DNA from: Rhynchopus sp. YZ270_cl-10
Taxonomy: Eukaryota > Euglenozoa > Diplonemea > Diplonemida > Diplonemidae
Direction: 5' to 3'
Assembly: GCA_964035575.1 (NCBI GenBank)
Contig: OZ037863.1
Coordinates: 40,001 to 104,000, forward strand
Length of the DNA stretch: 64,000 bases
Shown here: positions 12,301 to 24,400 of the stretch, one piece after another
Position numbering within the stretch: the stretch's first letter is position 1
Layout of the letters: each line of letters begins with the position of its first letter
Notes under the pieces: model-generated
What the model was told of the DNA's origin: nothing
The model's input: the letters and a program-made list of their open reading frames with translations, nothing else
The model's database searches: none
Made by a program: the position numbers and the translations under genes

Positions 12301-15300
12301 AACAGGACTGTCTTAAATTTTTTTTTTGGGCCTCAATGCCCCCAAACAACACGTTAAGCCCAAAAAATTCACTTTTGGATGAGCAACTATTTATTTAAAA
12401 AAATCGATTTTTTGGTCAAATCCCCCTGGTGGTGAGGGGGTGTGTGTGTGTGTGTGTGTGGGTGTGTGTGGGTGTGCTGTGTGTGGGTGTGTAGTGTGTG
12501 TGGTGTGGGTGGCGCACATCTCTATAGTAAAGACTAAAAAACTAAGGTTTTTTAGGATTTGGTGACGGGCTAAAAAACCTGTCGTTCTTGTGTGACACCT
12601 CCATGGAAACGTGATGAGGACCTCTCTTTTTTTACAGGTGGTTTTTTTTTGTATGCACCTCACGCACTGGGCAGGTGGTCCGCTATTCGCTTCCCACGGG
12701 GCGCTCGCGTGCGCGCTTCGCGCGCCCGCTCGCGGTAACGTGTACAAAAAAACTTCACTTGTGCCTTCATGAACTGGCTTTTCAGGTGAAAAGTGCCCTG
12801 TTAAAAAGTGGTGTTTTTGTGGTACATGACAGATGGTCAAAAGAGTGATCTGACCATATTCCCCAGGTATAACTGGTACTCAAAAAGTTCATTAACGAAG
12901 GAATCTTGCACTTTTGACCATCACATATTACATGTGTTTTTTCAGGTTTTTCAATGCACTTTCCTGTACTGGGAAGCATGCCACAAGTGTCATGTTTTAC
13001 AAGGTAAAAATGACCAAAAAAGCTGATTTTTGGCCGAATGCCACATGTCATTTGGCAGTCCAATTTCTGAACACGACTGAAAAAAAATTTGGTGACGGGC
13101 TAAAAAACCTGTCGTTCTGTGTGACACTTCCATGGAAACGTGATGAGGACCTCCCTTTTTTTACAGGTGGTTTTTTTTGTAAGCACCTCACACACTGGGC
13201 AGGCGGTCAGCTATTCGCTTCCCGCGGGGCGTTCGCGTGCGCGCTTCGCGCGCCCGCTCACGGTAACGTGTACAAAAAAACCTCACTCGTGCCTGTAAAG
13301 TGGCCTGTTAAAAAGTGGTGTTTTTGTCGTAAACGCCAGATGGTCAAAAGAGTGATCTGACCATCTTTCCCCAGGTATAACTGGTACTCAAAAAGTTCAT
13401 TAACGAAAGAATCTTGCACTTTTGACCATCACATATTACATGTGTTTTTTCAGGTTTTTCAATGCACTTTCCTGTACTGGGAAGCATGCCACAAGTGTCA
13501 TGTTTTACAAGGTAAAAATGACAAAAAAAGCTGATTTTTGGCCGAATGCCACATGTCATTTGGCAGTCCAATTTCTGAACACGACTGAAAAAAAATTTTT
13601 TTTTGGGCCTCAATACCCCCAAACAACACGTTAAGCCCAAAAAATTCACTTTTGGATGAGCAACTATTTATTTAAAAAAATCGATTTTTTGGTCAAATCC
13701 CCCTGGTGGTGAGGGGGTGTGTGTGTGTGTGTGTGTGGGTGTGTGTGGGTGTGCTGTGTGTGGGTGTGTAGTGTGTGTGGTGTGGGTGGCGCACATCTCT
13801 ATAGTAAAGACTAAAAAACTAAGGTTTTTTAGGATTTGGTGACGGGCTAAAAAACCTGTCGTTCTTGTGTGACACTTCCATGGAAACGTGATGAGGACCT
13901 CACCTTTTTTTACAGGTGGTTTTTTTTGTAAGGACCTCACACACTGGGCAGGCGGTCAGCTATTCGCTTCCCGCGGGGCGTTCGCGTGCGCGCTTCGCGC
14001 GCCCGCTCACGGTAACGTGTACAAAAAAACCTCACTCGTGCCTTCATGAACTGGCCTGTAAAGTGGCCTGTAAAAAGTGGTGTTTTTGTGGTAAACGCCA
14101 GATGGTCAAAAGAGTGATCTGAGCATATTCCCCAGGTATAACTGGTACTCAAAAAGTTCATTAACGAAGGAATCTTGCACTTTTGACCATCACATATTAG
14201 ATGTGTTTTTTCAGGTTTTTCAATGCACTTTCCTGTACTGGGAAGCATGCCACAAGTGTCATGTTTTACAAGGTAAAAATGACCAAAAAAGCTGATTTTT
14301 GGCCGAATGCCACATGTCATTTGGCAGTCCAATTTCTGAACACGACTGAAAAAAAATTTTTTTTTGGGCCTCAATACCCCCAAACAACACGTTAAGCCCA
14401 AAAAATTCACTTTTGGATGAGCAACTATTTATTTAAAAAAATCGATTTTTTCGTCAAATCCCCTCTGGTGGTGAGGGGGTGTGTGTGTGTGTGTGTGTGG
14501 GTGTGTGTGGGTGTGCTGTGTGTGGGTGTGTAGTGTGTGTGGTGTGGGTGGCGCACATCTCTATAGTAAAGACTAAAAAACTAAGGTTTTTTAGGATTTT
14601 TTTTTGGGCCTCAATACCCCCAAACAACACGTTAAGCCCAAAAAATTCACTTTTGGATGAGCAACTATTTATTTAAAAAAATCGATTTGGTGACGGGCTA
14701 AAAAACCTGTCGTTCTTGTGTGACACCTCCATGGAAACGTGATGAGGACCTCTCTTTTTTTACAGGTGGTTTTTTTTTGTATGCACCTCACGCACTGGGC
14801 AGGTGGTCCGCTATTCGCTTCCCACGGGGCGCTCGCGTGCGCGCTTCGCGCGCCCGCTCGCGGTAACGTGTACAAAAAAACTTCACTTGTGCCTTCATGA
14901 ACTGGCTTTTCAGGTGAAAAGTGCCCTGTTAAAAAGTGGTGTTTTTGTGGTACATGACAGATGGTCAAAAGAGTGATCTGACCATATTCCCCAGGTATAA
15001 CTGGTACTCAAAAAGTTCATTAACGAAGGAATCTTGCACTTTTGACCATCACATATTACATGTGTTTTTTCAGGTTTTTCAATGCACTTTCCTGTACTGG
15101 GAAGCATGCCACAAGTGTCATGTTTTACAAGGTAAAAATGACCAAAAAAGCTGATTTTTGGCCGAATGCCACATGTCATTTGGCAGTCCAATTTCTGAAC
15201 ACGACTGAAAAAAAATTTTTTTTTGGGCCTCAATACCCCCAAACAACACGTTAAGCCCAAAAAATTCACTTTTGGATGAGCAACTATTTATTTAAAAAAA

Positions 15301-15604
15301 TCGATTTTTTGGTCAAATCCCCCTGGTGGTGAGGGGGTGTGTGTGTGTGTGTGTGTGGGTGTGTGTGGGTGTGCTGTGTGTGGGTGTGTAGTGTGTGTGG
15401 TGTGGGTGGCGCACATCTCTATAGTAAAGACTAAAAAACTAAGGTTTTTTAGGATTTTTTGGTCAAATCCCCCTGGTGGTGAGGGGGTGTGTGTGTGTGT
15501 GTGTGTGGGTGTGTGTGGGTGTGCTGTGTGTGGGTGTGTAGTGTGTGTGGTGTGGGTGGCGCACATCTCTATAGTAAAGACTAAAAAACTAAGGTTTTTT
15601 AGGA
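9398..15604 (+). repeat. Segmental duplication, copy 2 (offset ~6,473 bp)
   Basis: Partner of 2925-9133. I noticed only a handful of substitutions, for example TTTTTTCAAC near 5823 against TTTTTTGAAC near 12296, and TTTTGGTC near 7977 against TTTTCGTC near 14450. Together with one GT-tract length change this indicates a recent unequal exchange or segmental duplication within the satellite. Confidence 0.9.
10965..12008 (-). mobile_element. Poly(A)-tailed retroposed sequence, copy 2
   Basis: Essentially identical to the copy at 4492-5535 at an offset of 6,473 bp, with the same flanking ATGAACTGC direct repeat. It arose by segmental duplication of the surrounding satellite and not by a separate insertion. 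Confidence 0.8.
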
Positions 15605-16041
15605 TTTGGTGACGGGCTAAAAAACCTGTCGTTCTTGTGTGACACTTCCATGGAAACGTGATGAGGACCACACTTTTTTTACAGGTGGTTTTTTTTTGTA
15701 TGCACCTCACGCACTGGGCAGGTGGTCCGCTATTCGCTTCCCACGGGGCGCTCGCGTGCGCGCTTCGCGCGCCCGCTCGCGGTAACGTGTACAAAAAAAC
15801 TCTATGGTCACTTTTTTGCACTATTGTGTGCTGGGAAGCATGCCACAAGTGTCATGTTTTACAAGGTAAAAATGACCGAAAAAGCTGATTTTTGGCCGAA
15901 TGCCACATGTCATTTGGCAGTCCATTTTTTGAACAGGACTGTCTTAAATTTTTTTTTTGGGCCTCAATACCCCCAAACAACACGTTAAGCCCAAAAAATT
16001 CACTTTTGGATGAGCAACTATTTATTTAAAAAAATCGATTT
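13595..16041 (+). repeat. Tandem duplication, copy 1 (period 2,354 bp)
   Basis: The block matches 15949-18395 at an offset of 2,354 bp, so the two copies overlap slightly as a tandem repeat. Both carry the derived TTTTCGTC variant (near 14450 and 16804). The 6,473-bp copy 1 has TTTTGGTC at that place. This duplication therefore came after the 6,473-bp one. Confidence 0.88.
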
Positions 16042-18395
16042 TTTGGTCAAATCCCCCTGGTGGTGAGGGGGTGTGTGTGTGTGTGTGTGTGGGTGTGTGT
16101 GGGTGTGCTGTGTGTGGGTGTGTAGTGTGTGTGGTGTGGGTGGCGCACATCTCTATAGTAAAGACTAAAAAACTAAGGTTTTTTAGGATTTGGTGACGGG
16201 CTAAAAAACCTGTCGTTCTTGTGTGACACTTCCATGGAAACGTGATGAGGACCTCACCTTTTTTTACAGGTGGTTTTTTTTGTAAGGACCTCACACACTG
16301 GGCAGGCGGTCAGCTATTCGCTTCCCGCGGGGCGTTCGCGTGCGCGCTTCGCGCGCCCGCTCACGGTAACGTGTACAAAAAAACCTCACTCGTGCCTTCA
16401 TGAACTGGCCTGTAAAGTGGCCTGTAAAAAGTGGTGTTTTTGTGGTAAACGCCAGATGGTCAAAAGAGTGATCTGAGCATATTCCCCAGGTATAACTGGT
16501 ACTCAAAAAGTTCATTAACGAAGGAATCTTGCACTTTTGACCATCACATATTAGATGTGTTTTTTCAGGTTTTTCAATGCACTTTCCTGTACTGGGAAGC
16601 ATGCCACAAGTGTCATGTTTTACAAGGTAAAAATGACCAAAAAAGCTGATTTTTGGCCGAATGCCACATGTCATTTGGCAGTCCAATTTCTGAACACGAC
16701 TGAAAAAAAATTTTTTTTTGGGCCTCAATACCCCCAAACAACACGTTAAGCCCAAAAAATTCACTTTTGGATGAGCAACTATTTATTTAAAAAAATCGAT
16801 TTTTTCGTCAAATCCCCTCTGGTGGTGAGGGGGTGTGTGTGTGTGTGTGTGTGGGTGTGTGTGGGTGTGCTGTGTGTGGGTGTGTAGTGTGTGTGGTGTG
16901 GGTGGCGCACATCTCTATAGTAAAGACTAAAAAACTAAGGTTTTTTAGGATTTTTTTTTGGGCCTCAATACCCCCAAACAACACGTTAAGCCCAAAAAAT
17001 TCACTTTTGGATGAGCAACTATTTATTTAAAAAAATCGATTTGGTGACGGGCTAAAAAACCTGTCGTTCTTGTGTGACACCTCCATGGAAACGTGATGAG
17101 GACCTCTCTTTTTTTACAGGTGGTTTTTTTTTGTATGCACCTCACGCACTGGGCAGGTGGTCCGCTATTCGCTTCCCACGGGGCGCTCGCGTGCGCGCTT
17201 CGCGCGCCCGCTCGCGGTAACGTGTACAAAAAAACTTCACTTGTGCCTTCATGAACTGGCTTTTCAGGTGAAAAGTGCCCTGTTAAAAAGTGGTGTTTTT
17301 GTGGTACATGACAGATGGTCAAAAGAGTGATCTGACCATATTCCCCAGGTATAACTGGTACTCAAAAAGTTCATTAACGAAGGAATCTTGCACTTTTGAC
17401 CATCACATATTACATGTGTTTTTTCAGGTTTTTCAATGCACTTTCCTGTACTGGGAAGCATGCCACAAGTGTCATGTTTTACAAGGTAAAAATGACCAAA
17501 AAAGCTGATTTTTGGCCGAATGCCACATGTCATTTGGCAGTCCAATTTCTGAACACGACTGAAAAAAAATTTTTTTTTGGGCCTCAATACCCCCAAACAA
17601 CACGTTAAGCCCAAAAAATTCACTTTTGGATGAGCAACTATTTATTTAAAAAAATCGATTTTTTGGTCAAATCCCCCTGGTGGTGAGGGGGTGTGTGTGT
17701 GTGTGTGTGTGGGTGTGTGTGGGTGTGCTGTGTGTGGGTGTGTAGTGTGTGTGGTGTGGGTGGCGCACATCTCTATAGTAAAGACTAAAAAACTAAGGTT
17801 TTTTAGGATTTTTTGGTCAAATCCCCCTGGTGGTGAGGGGGTGTGTGTGTGTGTGTGTGTGGGTGTGTGTGGGTGTGCTGTGTGTGGGTGTGTAGTGTGT
17901 GTGGTGTGGGTGGCGCACATCTCTATAGTAAAGACTAAAAAACTAAGGTTTTTTAGGATTTGGTGACGGGCTAAAAAACCTGTCGTTCTTGTGTGACACT
18001 TCCATGGAAACGTGATGAGGACCACACTTTTTTTACAGGTGGTTTTTTTTTGTATGCACCTCACGCACTGGGCAGGTGGTCCGCTATTCGCTTCCCACGG
18101 GGCGCTCGCGTGCGCGCTTCGCGCGCCCGCTCGCGGTAACGTGTACAAAAAAACTCTATGGTCACTTTTTTGCACTATTGTGTGCTGGGAAGCATGCCAC
18201 AAGTGTCATGTTTTACAAGGTAAAAATGACCGAAAAAGCTGATTTTTGGCCGAATGCCACATGTCATTTGGCAGTCCATTTTTTGAACAGGACTGTCTTA
18301 AATTTTTTTTTTGGGCCTCAATACCCCCAAACAACACGTTAAGCCCAAAAAATTCACTTTTGGATGAGCAACTATTTATTTAAAAAAATCGATTT
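15949..18395 (+). repeat. Tandem duplication, copy 2 (period 2,354 bp)
   Basis: Second copy of 13595-16041. Its match ends at the ATCGATTT junction near 18395. There this copy runs into segment A (GGTGATGGGC), while copy 1 runs into the GT minisatellite. Confidence 0.88.
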
Positions 18396-19369
18396 GGTGA
18401 TGGGCTAAAAAACCTGTCGTTCTTGTGTGACACTTCCATGGAAACGTGATGAGGACCTCACCTTTTTTTACAGGTGGTTTTTTTTGTAAGCACCTCACGC
18501 ACTGGGCAGGCGGTCAGCTATTCGCTTCCCGCGGGGCGTTCGCGTGCGCGCTTCGCGCGCCCGCTCACGGTAACGCATCACAAAAAAACCTCACTCATGC
18601 CTTCATGAACTGGCTTTTCAGGTGAAAAGTGCCCTGTTAAAAAGTGGTGTTTTTGTGGTACATGACAGATGGTCAAAAGAGTGATCTGACCATATTCCCC
18701 AGGTATAACTGGTACTCAAAAAGTTCATTAACGAAGGAATCTTGCACGTTTGACCATCACATATTACATGTGTTTTTTCAGGTTTTTCAATGCACTTTCC
18801 TGTACTGGGAAGCATGCCACAAGTGTCATGTTTTACAAGGTAAAAATGACCAAAAAAGCTGATTTTTGGCCGAATGCCACATGTCATTTGGCAGTCCAAT
18901 TTCTGAACACGACTGAAAAAAAATTTTTTTTTGGGCCTCAATACCCCCAAACAACACGTTAAGCCCAAAAAATTCACTTTTGGATGAGCAACTATTTATT
19001 TAAAAAAGTCGATTTTTTGGTCAAATCCCCTCTGGTGGTGAGGGGGTGTGTGTGTGTGTGTGTGGGTGTGTGTGTGTGTGGGTGTGTAGTGTGTGTGGTG
19101 TGGGTGGCGCACATCTCTATAGTAAAGACTAAAAAACTAAGGTTTTTTAGGATTTGGTGACGGGCTAAAAAACCTGTCGTTCTTGTGTGACACTTCCATG
19201 GAAACGTGATGAGGACCTCACTTTTTTTTACAGGTGGTTTTTTTTGTAAGCACCTCACACACTGGGCAGGCGGTCAGCTATTCGCTTCCCGCGGGGCGTT
19301 CGCGTGCGCGCTTCGCGCGCCCGCTCACGGTAACGTGTACAAAAAAACCTCACTTGTGCCTGTAAAGTG

Positions 19370-19372
<3 letters not shown>

Positions 19373-19415
<43 letters not shown>

Positions 19416-20376
19416 CTCTTTTATGTACTTGGTCTTTTTTTGTATGTGAGAATAGAAGAAAGGAAAAAGGAAGAATGGAGTAAACAATAAAGACAATAAA
19501 ATGAACAGGAAAATGGAAAAGGAAAAAGGAAATGAAAAAATGATGACCAAAAAAGGTCGGTGTTTCAAGTTTTAGTATAAAAGGTGGGCGGTAAAGTAAA
19601 GTAAGTGGCCACTTCCTCCTAAACAAAACAAGAAACTGCATCGTGTGTTTGTTTTTTATTCTTTTTAATCAATTTGAATACACAGGCGTCACACTTATGG
19701 GGCAAAAAAAGGAAAAAAAGAAGACCTAATCCTCCTTACTTAAAAGAAGGGAAGGGAGAATAAAAAACACACGTGCCCATTGTTTCGTTGTCTGCAGGAT
19801 GTCTTGTTTTAGTGCCTCACCTGGAAAAAGAAAAATGGATTCCACTCAGTAAAAATAGCACACCTGTTGAACACACGTCAGGCCAGGAACAGAAGAAAAG
19901 CAAACGCTTCCATGAATGGAAGCAAAAGAAAAGTGTGGTGAAAAAACCCTTTTGGCCAAGGTGGTCTTGACTCTCTGTCTACATACTTTGGGGATGCATG
20001 AAAAAATGAAACTAGATGATAGATAACAAGGAGTGTGCGAGAGTGGCCCTTCTCCAAGCTAAACAAAAAGCAAACACCCTCCACCCATCTGATCCCGCCC
20101 ACAAACACAAACAATCACGACAGAAAACAAAACAGGCAGAGGATGACCAGGGTAGGTTTTACTTGGACAGCGAACCTCTGCCTTGATTCCTCTCACGCTC
20201 AGCAGGCGAGTTGCCTCAACTCTCCAGACCTGTGCTGCAACACAGGCCTGCACCTTTAGCCGCTTTTCGCTTCATGCCCCTCATCTGGCGCACTACTAAC
20301 GGGGGACGCCCCATGTAGGCACATCGGTAGGATTTCGTCTTAACATAGTTTTTTGTGTAAAAAAAAATGAACCCCT
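19373..20376 (-). mobile_element. Poly(A)-tailed retroposed sequence, copy 3 (3' end deleted)
   Basis: A run of 43 T (19373-19415) joins directly to CTCTTTTATGTACTTGG. The ~50 bp that separate the two T-rich tracts in copies 1 and 2 (4516-4574) are missing. The right flank keeps ATGAACTGC at 20377-20385, but the left flank is a different satellite position (..AAGTGGCC), so no direct repeat remains. The best reading is recombination or slippage between the two poly(T) tracts, with exchange of the left flank. Confidence 0.75.
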
Positions 20377-20678
20377 ATGAACTGCTTTAAAAGTGGCCTG
20401 TAAAAAGTGGTGTTTTTGTGGTAAACTCCAGCTGGTCTGAAGAGTGATCTGAGCATATTCCCCAGGTATAACTGGTACTCAAAAAGTTCATTAACGAAGG
20501 AATCTTGCACTTTTGACCATCACATATTAGATGTGTTTTTTCAGGTTTTTCAATGCACTTTCCTGTGCTGGGAAGCATGCCACAAGTGTCATGTTTTACA
20601 AGGTAAAAATGACCAAAAAAGCTGATTTTTGGCCGAATGCCACATGTCATTTGGCAGTCCAATTTCTGAACACGACTG

Positions 20679-20732
<54 letters not shown>
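20679..20732 (+). repeat. Poly(A) tract of 54 A, possible solo tail of an earlier insertion
   Basis: The tract lies between the satellite target sequence TTTCTGAACACGACTG (ending 20678) and a partial repeat of it, TTTCTGAACAG (20733-20743), which leads into the LINE. The LINE has its own tail at 31356-31393. A second tail at the 5' junction fits an earlier copy inserted at the same site and later lost except for its tail. Simple A-tract expansion is the alternative. Confidence 0.5.
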
Positions 20733-20738
<6 letters not shown>

Positions 20739-20972
20739 AACAGTTTACAGGGGACCATTTTTTACAGGGGACCATTTTTTACACATTACAACACACTTGT
20801 CCTTTCTTTTTACCCTCCCTCCCTCCCCCTTTCCTTTGTTTTATTGTGAGCCTTGTACGCCTCCACGGGGCGGTCCCTGGGCAACGGTAGAGGAGTGCAG
20901 GCCGGCGAAGCGCAAGGCGTAGTGTGTCTTGTCCTTCTTTGTTTTCGTTTTTTGGTTTTTGCTTTTTTAAAA

Positions 20973-21412
20973 ATGAGGAGGAAGGCCCTTTTGGGGGCGT
21001 TGTGGGTGGTGCTGCATGTCTGCATCAGCAGCAGCAGCAGGAGCTACACCAGCAGCAACAACAAGAGCAGCAACAGCAGCAACAGCAGCAACAGCAGCAA
21101 CAGCAGCAACAGCAGCAACAGCAGCATATACTACACCAGCTGCAACTGCAGCAGCAGCAACAACGGCAGCAACAGCAGCAACAGCAGCAACAGCAGCAAC
21201 AGCAGCAACAGCAGCAACAGCAGCAACAGCAGCAACAGCAGCAACAGCAGCAACAGCAGCAACAGCAGCAACAGCAGCAACAGCAGCAACAGCAGCAACA
21301 GCAGCAACAAAAGCAGCATCAGCAGCAGCAGCAGCAACAGCAGCAACAACATATGCTACACCAGCTGCAACTGCAGCAGCAGCAACAGCAGCAACAAGAG
21401 CAGCAGCAACAA

Positions 21413-21453
<41 letters not shown>

Positions 21454-24400
21454 ACAGGAGCAACAACTTAAGCTGCATCAACAGCAGTAGCAGGAGCCCC
21501 CTTCCCCCCCTTTTTTACCCCAAAAAGAGGCCTCTTGAGCCCAACAACCCAAGCAGCTGCAGCTTTGATAGCAGCAACAAAAACGTGTGTGGAGGCAACA
21601 AAGCAAAGAACTGTTGTCATAACAACCCACACCCCCCTTCCCCCCATGATATCCCCAAAAAGAGGCAATGTATGCCCAACCACATCAGTGGCTGCAACTG
21701 TGATAGCAGCAAAAACGAAATCTTCGGAGTCCTGGGTGGGGTCCCAGTATCACCCCTGGTGTGCAGCAGCAGCAGTTCCAAAGGCCTTTACAGCAGCAGT
21801 TCCAACAGCAGGCTCTACAGCTTTTTCACCAGCAGTTCCAAAGGCTTCTGCAGCAGCGGTTCCAACAGCAGGTCCAACAGCAGTTCCAACAGCAGGCACA
21901 ACAGCAGTTTAAACAGCAGTTCCAACGGCTTCTGCAGCAGCAGTTCCTCGAGCGTTTCCAAAAGCAGTTCCAGCAGCAGTTCCAACAGCAGGCACAACAG
22001 CAGTTTCAACTGCAGTTCCAAAGACTTCTGCAGCAGCAGCTCCAACGGCAGGTCCATCAGCAGTTCCAACAGCAGGCTCAACAACAGCAGTTTCAACAGC
22101 AAGGACTTCTGCGGCAGCAGCTCTAACGGCAGGTCCAACAGCAGTTCCAACAGTAGGCTTAACAGCAGTTTCAACAGCAGTTACACAGACTTCTGCAGCA
22201 GCGGTTCCAACAGCAGGTCCAGCAGCAGTTCCAACAGCAGGCACAACAACAGCAGTTTCAACAGCAGTTCCAATGGCTTCTGCAGCAGCAGTTCCAACAG
22301 CGTTTCCAAAAGCAGTTCCAGCAACAGGCACAACAGCAGGCACAACAGCAGTTTCATCAGCAAGGACTTCTGCGGCAGCAGCTCTAACGGCAGGTCCAAC
22401 AGCAGTTCCAACAGTAGGCTTAACAGCAATTTCAACAGCAGTTCCACAGACTTCTGCAGCAGCGGTTCCAACAGCGTCTCCAAAAGCAGTTCCAGCAGCA
22501 GTTCCAACAGCAGGCACAACAGCAGTTTCAACTGCAGTTCCAAAGACTTCTGCAGCAGCAGTTCCAACAGCAGGTCCAACAGCAGCACCAACATCAACAG
22601 CAGACGCAGCAACAACATCAGCGACAACAACCTAGGGGGTGGTGAGCGAGGTATGCTGGTGTTCGGGGTCAGCCTTGCGGGGCGAGAAGGACAGAGTGGC
22701 TGTGTGATGATGCGGGTGTGGCAAAAGGGGTGTGTACAGATAGAGTTTTGGTTCGACTGGTGGTGCAACCTCTGGGAGGTCTTCACCTCCTTGCGTCAGC
22801 CTGACCCCTGCTGGGTAGCCGAGGCACCTGAGTGGGGAGTGTTTGTGTCGTTCGCGGTCCTGGATCTGTGGAAGGACAGACGCGCCCCTACCCTCAGTCA
22901 TCTCATTTTGTGGCTGGTGGGCAGGAGGACCAGGAGGACGCGACGAGGACACCGGTCCTTGAACTGGACCAAGTCACAGGCGGGCAGGCTCCGTCGGCGC
23001 AAGGCGCCCTGCAATCGTCCGCCCTCCCCGGCAGCGCACCCAGTTTTCCGCAGGATCAGGGTCGCCGATGCGTTGAGAGGTGCTTTGCAGTGTGTGGCCA
23101 TCTGGGTTCTGGTTTTTGTGGGGTCTGAGCTTGGGAGGTCAGCGCCACATGCTTTGGGTTGTGCGCTGTTTCGGGACGCGGAGGTGCTGGGGGTGGGTCT
23201 GCTGCGGGGACTGTGCCGCGCACGCAGGGGGTGGCGGTGGCTGGAAGGGGCGAGCGAGCGAGTGCACCGATGGACCGGAGGGATCCGAGTGGCTGCCAGC
23301 TTGGTGAGAGCCAGTGTGATGGGGGTGGGTCAGTTGTCGGTGCGTGCAGCCGAGTGGGTGTGGGTTGCATGGTCCGCAGGTGGTTGTTTGGCGGGTTTTG
23401 TGGCACTGGTCGGCGTCGCGCGCCCACTTGGCTGGGTTCTTCTCTTGGAGGTGCGCCGTGTGGCAGCACGCAGGTGGACTCGTAGGATCGGGATGGCATT
23501 TGGCATGCTGGCGGTGTCCCTACTGGTCTTGCTGTCGTTGTTGTGGCGAGCGGTGACGCCCTGGGACCTGCGCCCTGCCCCTGCTGATCCGGAGCACCCG
23601 GTAAGCTTGTCCCCGTTTGCGTTGACCGGTGGGTGCGCAAACGTGAACGCTCCTGCGTATACAGAGCAGGCGGTGTCTGTGGACGCGACTCTGGCGAAGT
23701 TTGGAGCTAAACGCATCCCCAACGTGTCTACTAATGATTGTGGTTATGTGGCACTACACCTCTGGGACCACGACACGCAGCCGGACGTGAGGGCAATGCG
23801 CAAGCAGCTGTATGACACAGCAGTGGAGGTGTCGAACCGCCTGGTGCAGGTGCTGGGGTCGCAGGAGGCCATGACGGAGTTTGCCAATGGTGTGACCGGC
23901 GAGGCCCACCTCAACCACTTGGGGCTTCAGCTCACCGCGACAGCATCCCGCATCAACATCGTGGTGGTGCAGGCGTCGGAAGAGAACCCCCTCGTGCGCA
24001 TCACCCCTGGTAGCAAAAGAGTCGCCAAGTCGTACGCGGAGAGCTTCCAAGCGAAACTTCCCACGGTCGTCATCGCTCTCTGTGACTCTCACTTTGAGGC
24101 AGTGGAGCTTGTCCCGGAGGTGGGGAAGACCAAGGAGGGGATGGCAGAGAAGATGAGGAAGGAGGCTCGGCAGGCAGTGCTGGACACAGCGCATTTGGAT
24201 GGCATCATCCCCACCAACACCACCACGACCGCCCCCCTGGCTACCAAGCTGGGACACATCAATGCGGATCGGGTGTTCTGCCCCTTTGATGGATGCAGAG
24301 CGGGAATTTTGTCTTCGAGTGATGCGGTCGGGGGCCTGTCTCGTAAGGGCTTGCTGCAGCACATGCGTCGCCACCAGGCGGATGGGGCGTACATCCCCGA

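Larger units (their letters stand above)
1..20678. repeat. Composite satellite array (modular tandem repeat)
   Basis: The stretch is made of variants of one module. Segment A begins GGTGACGGGCTAAAAAACC and contains the palindrome GCGCGCTTCGCGCGC. Segment B contains GGGAAGCATGCCACAAGTG. Segment C contains a hairpin of TTTTGGGC against GCCCAAAA. Segment D is a GT-rich minisatellite. Segment E ends CTAAGGTTTTTTAGGA. Segment A starts near 360, 1110, 2182, 3079, 4274, 6087, 6617, 7364, 8217, 9551, 10747, 12560, 13091, 13838, 14688, 15607, 16192, 17042, 17961, 18395 and 19155, and the window opens inside another copy. Many copies lack parts of the module. The short ORFs here recur with the repeat on both strands and I treat them as non-coding. 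It resembles subtelomeric or other heterochromatic satellite, but no telomere repeat is visible. Confidence 0.93.

Noticed and set aside
459-19258. Dozens of 60-190-codon ORFs on both strands in the satellite region
   Set aside because: They recur with the repeat module, cross segment joints and GT tracts, and have homopolymer runs and no domain. They are repeat by-products, not genes.
20924-21490. Separate 188-codon poly-Gln protein overlapping the LINE ORF
   Set aside because: It is the second frame of the CAG/CAA tract and stops at its end. The continuous LINE frame explains the region better.
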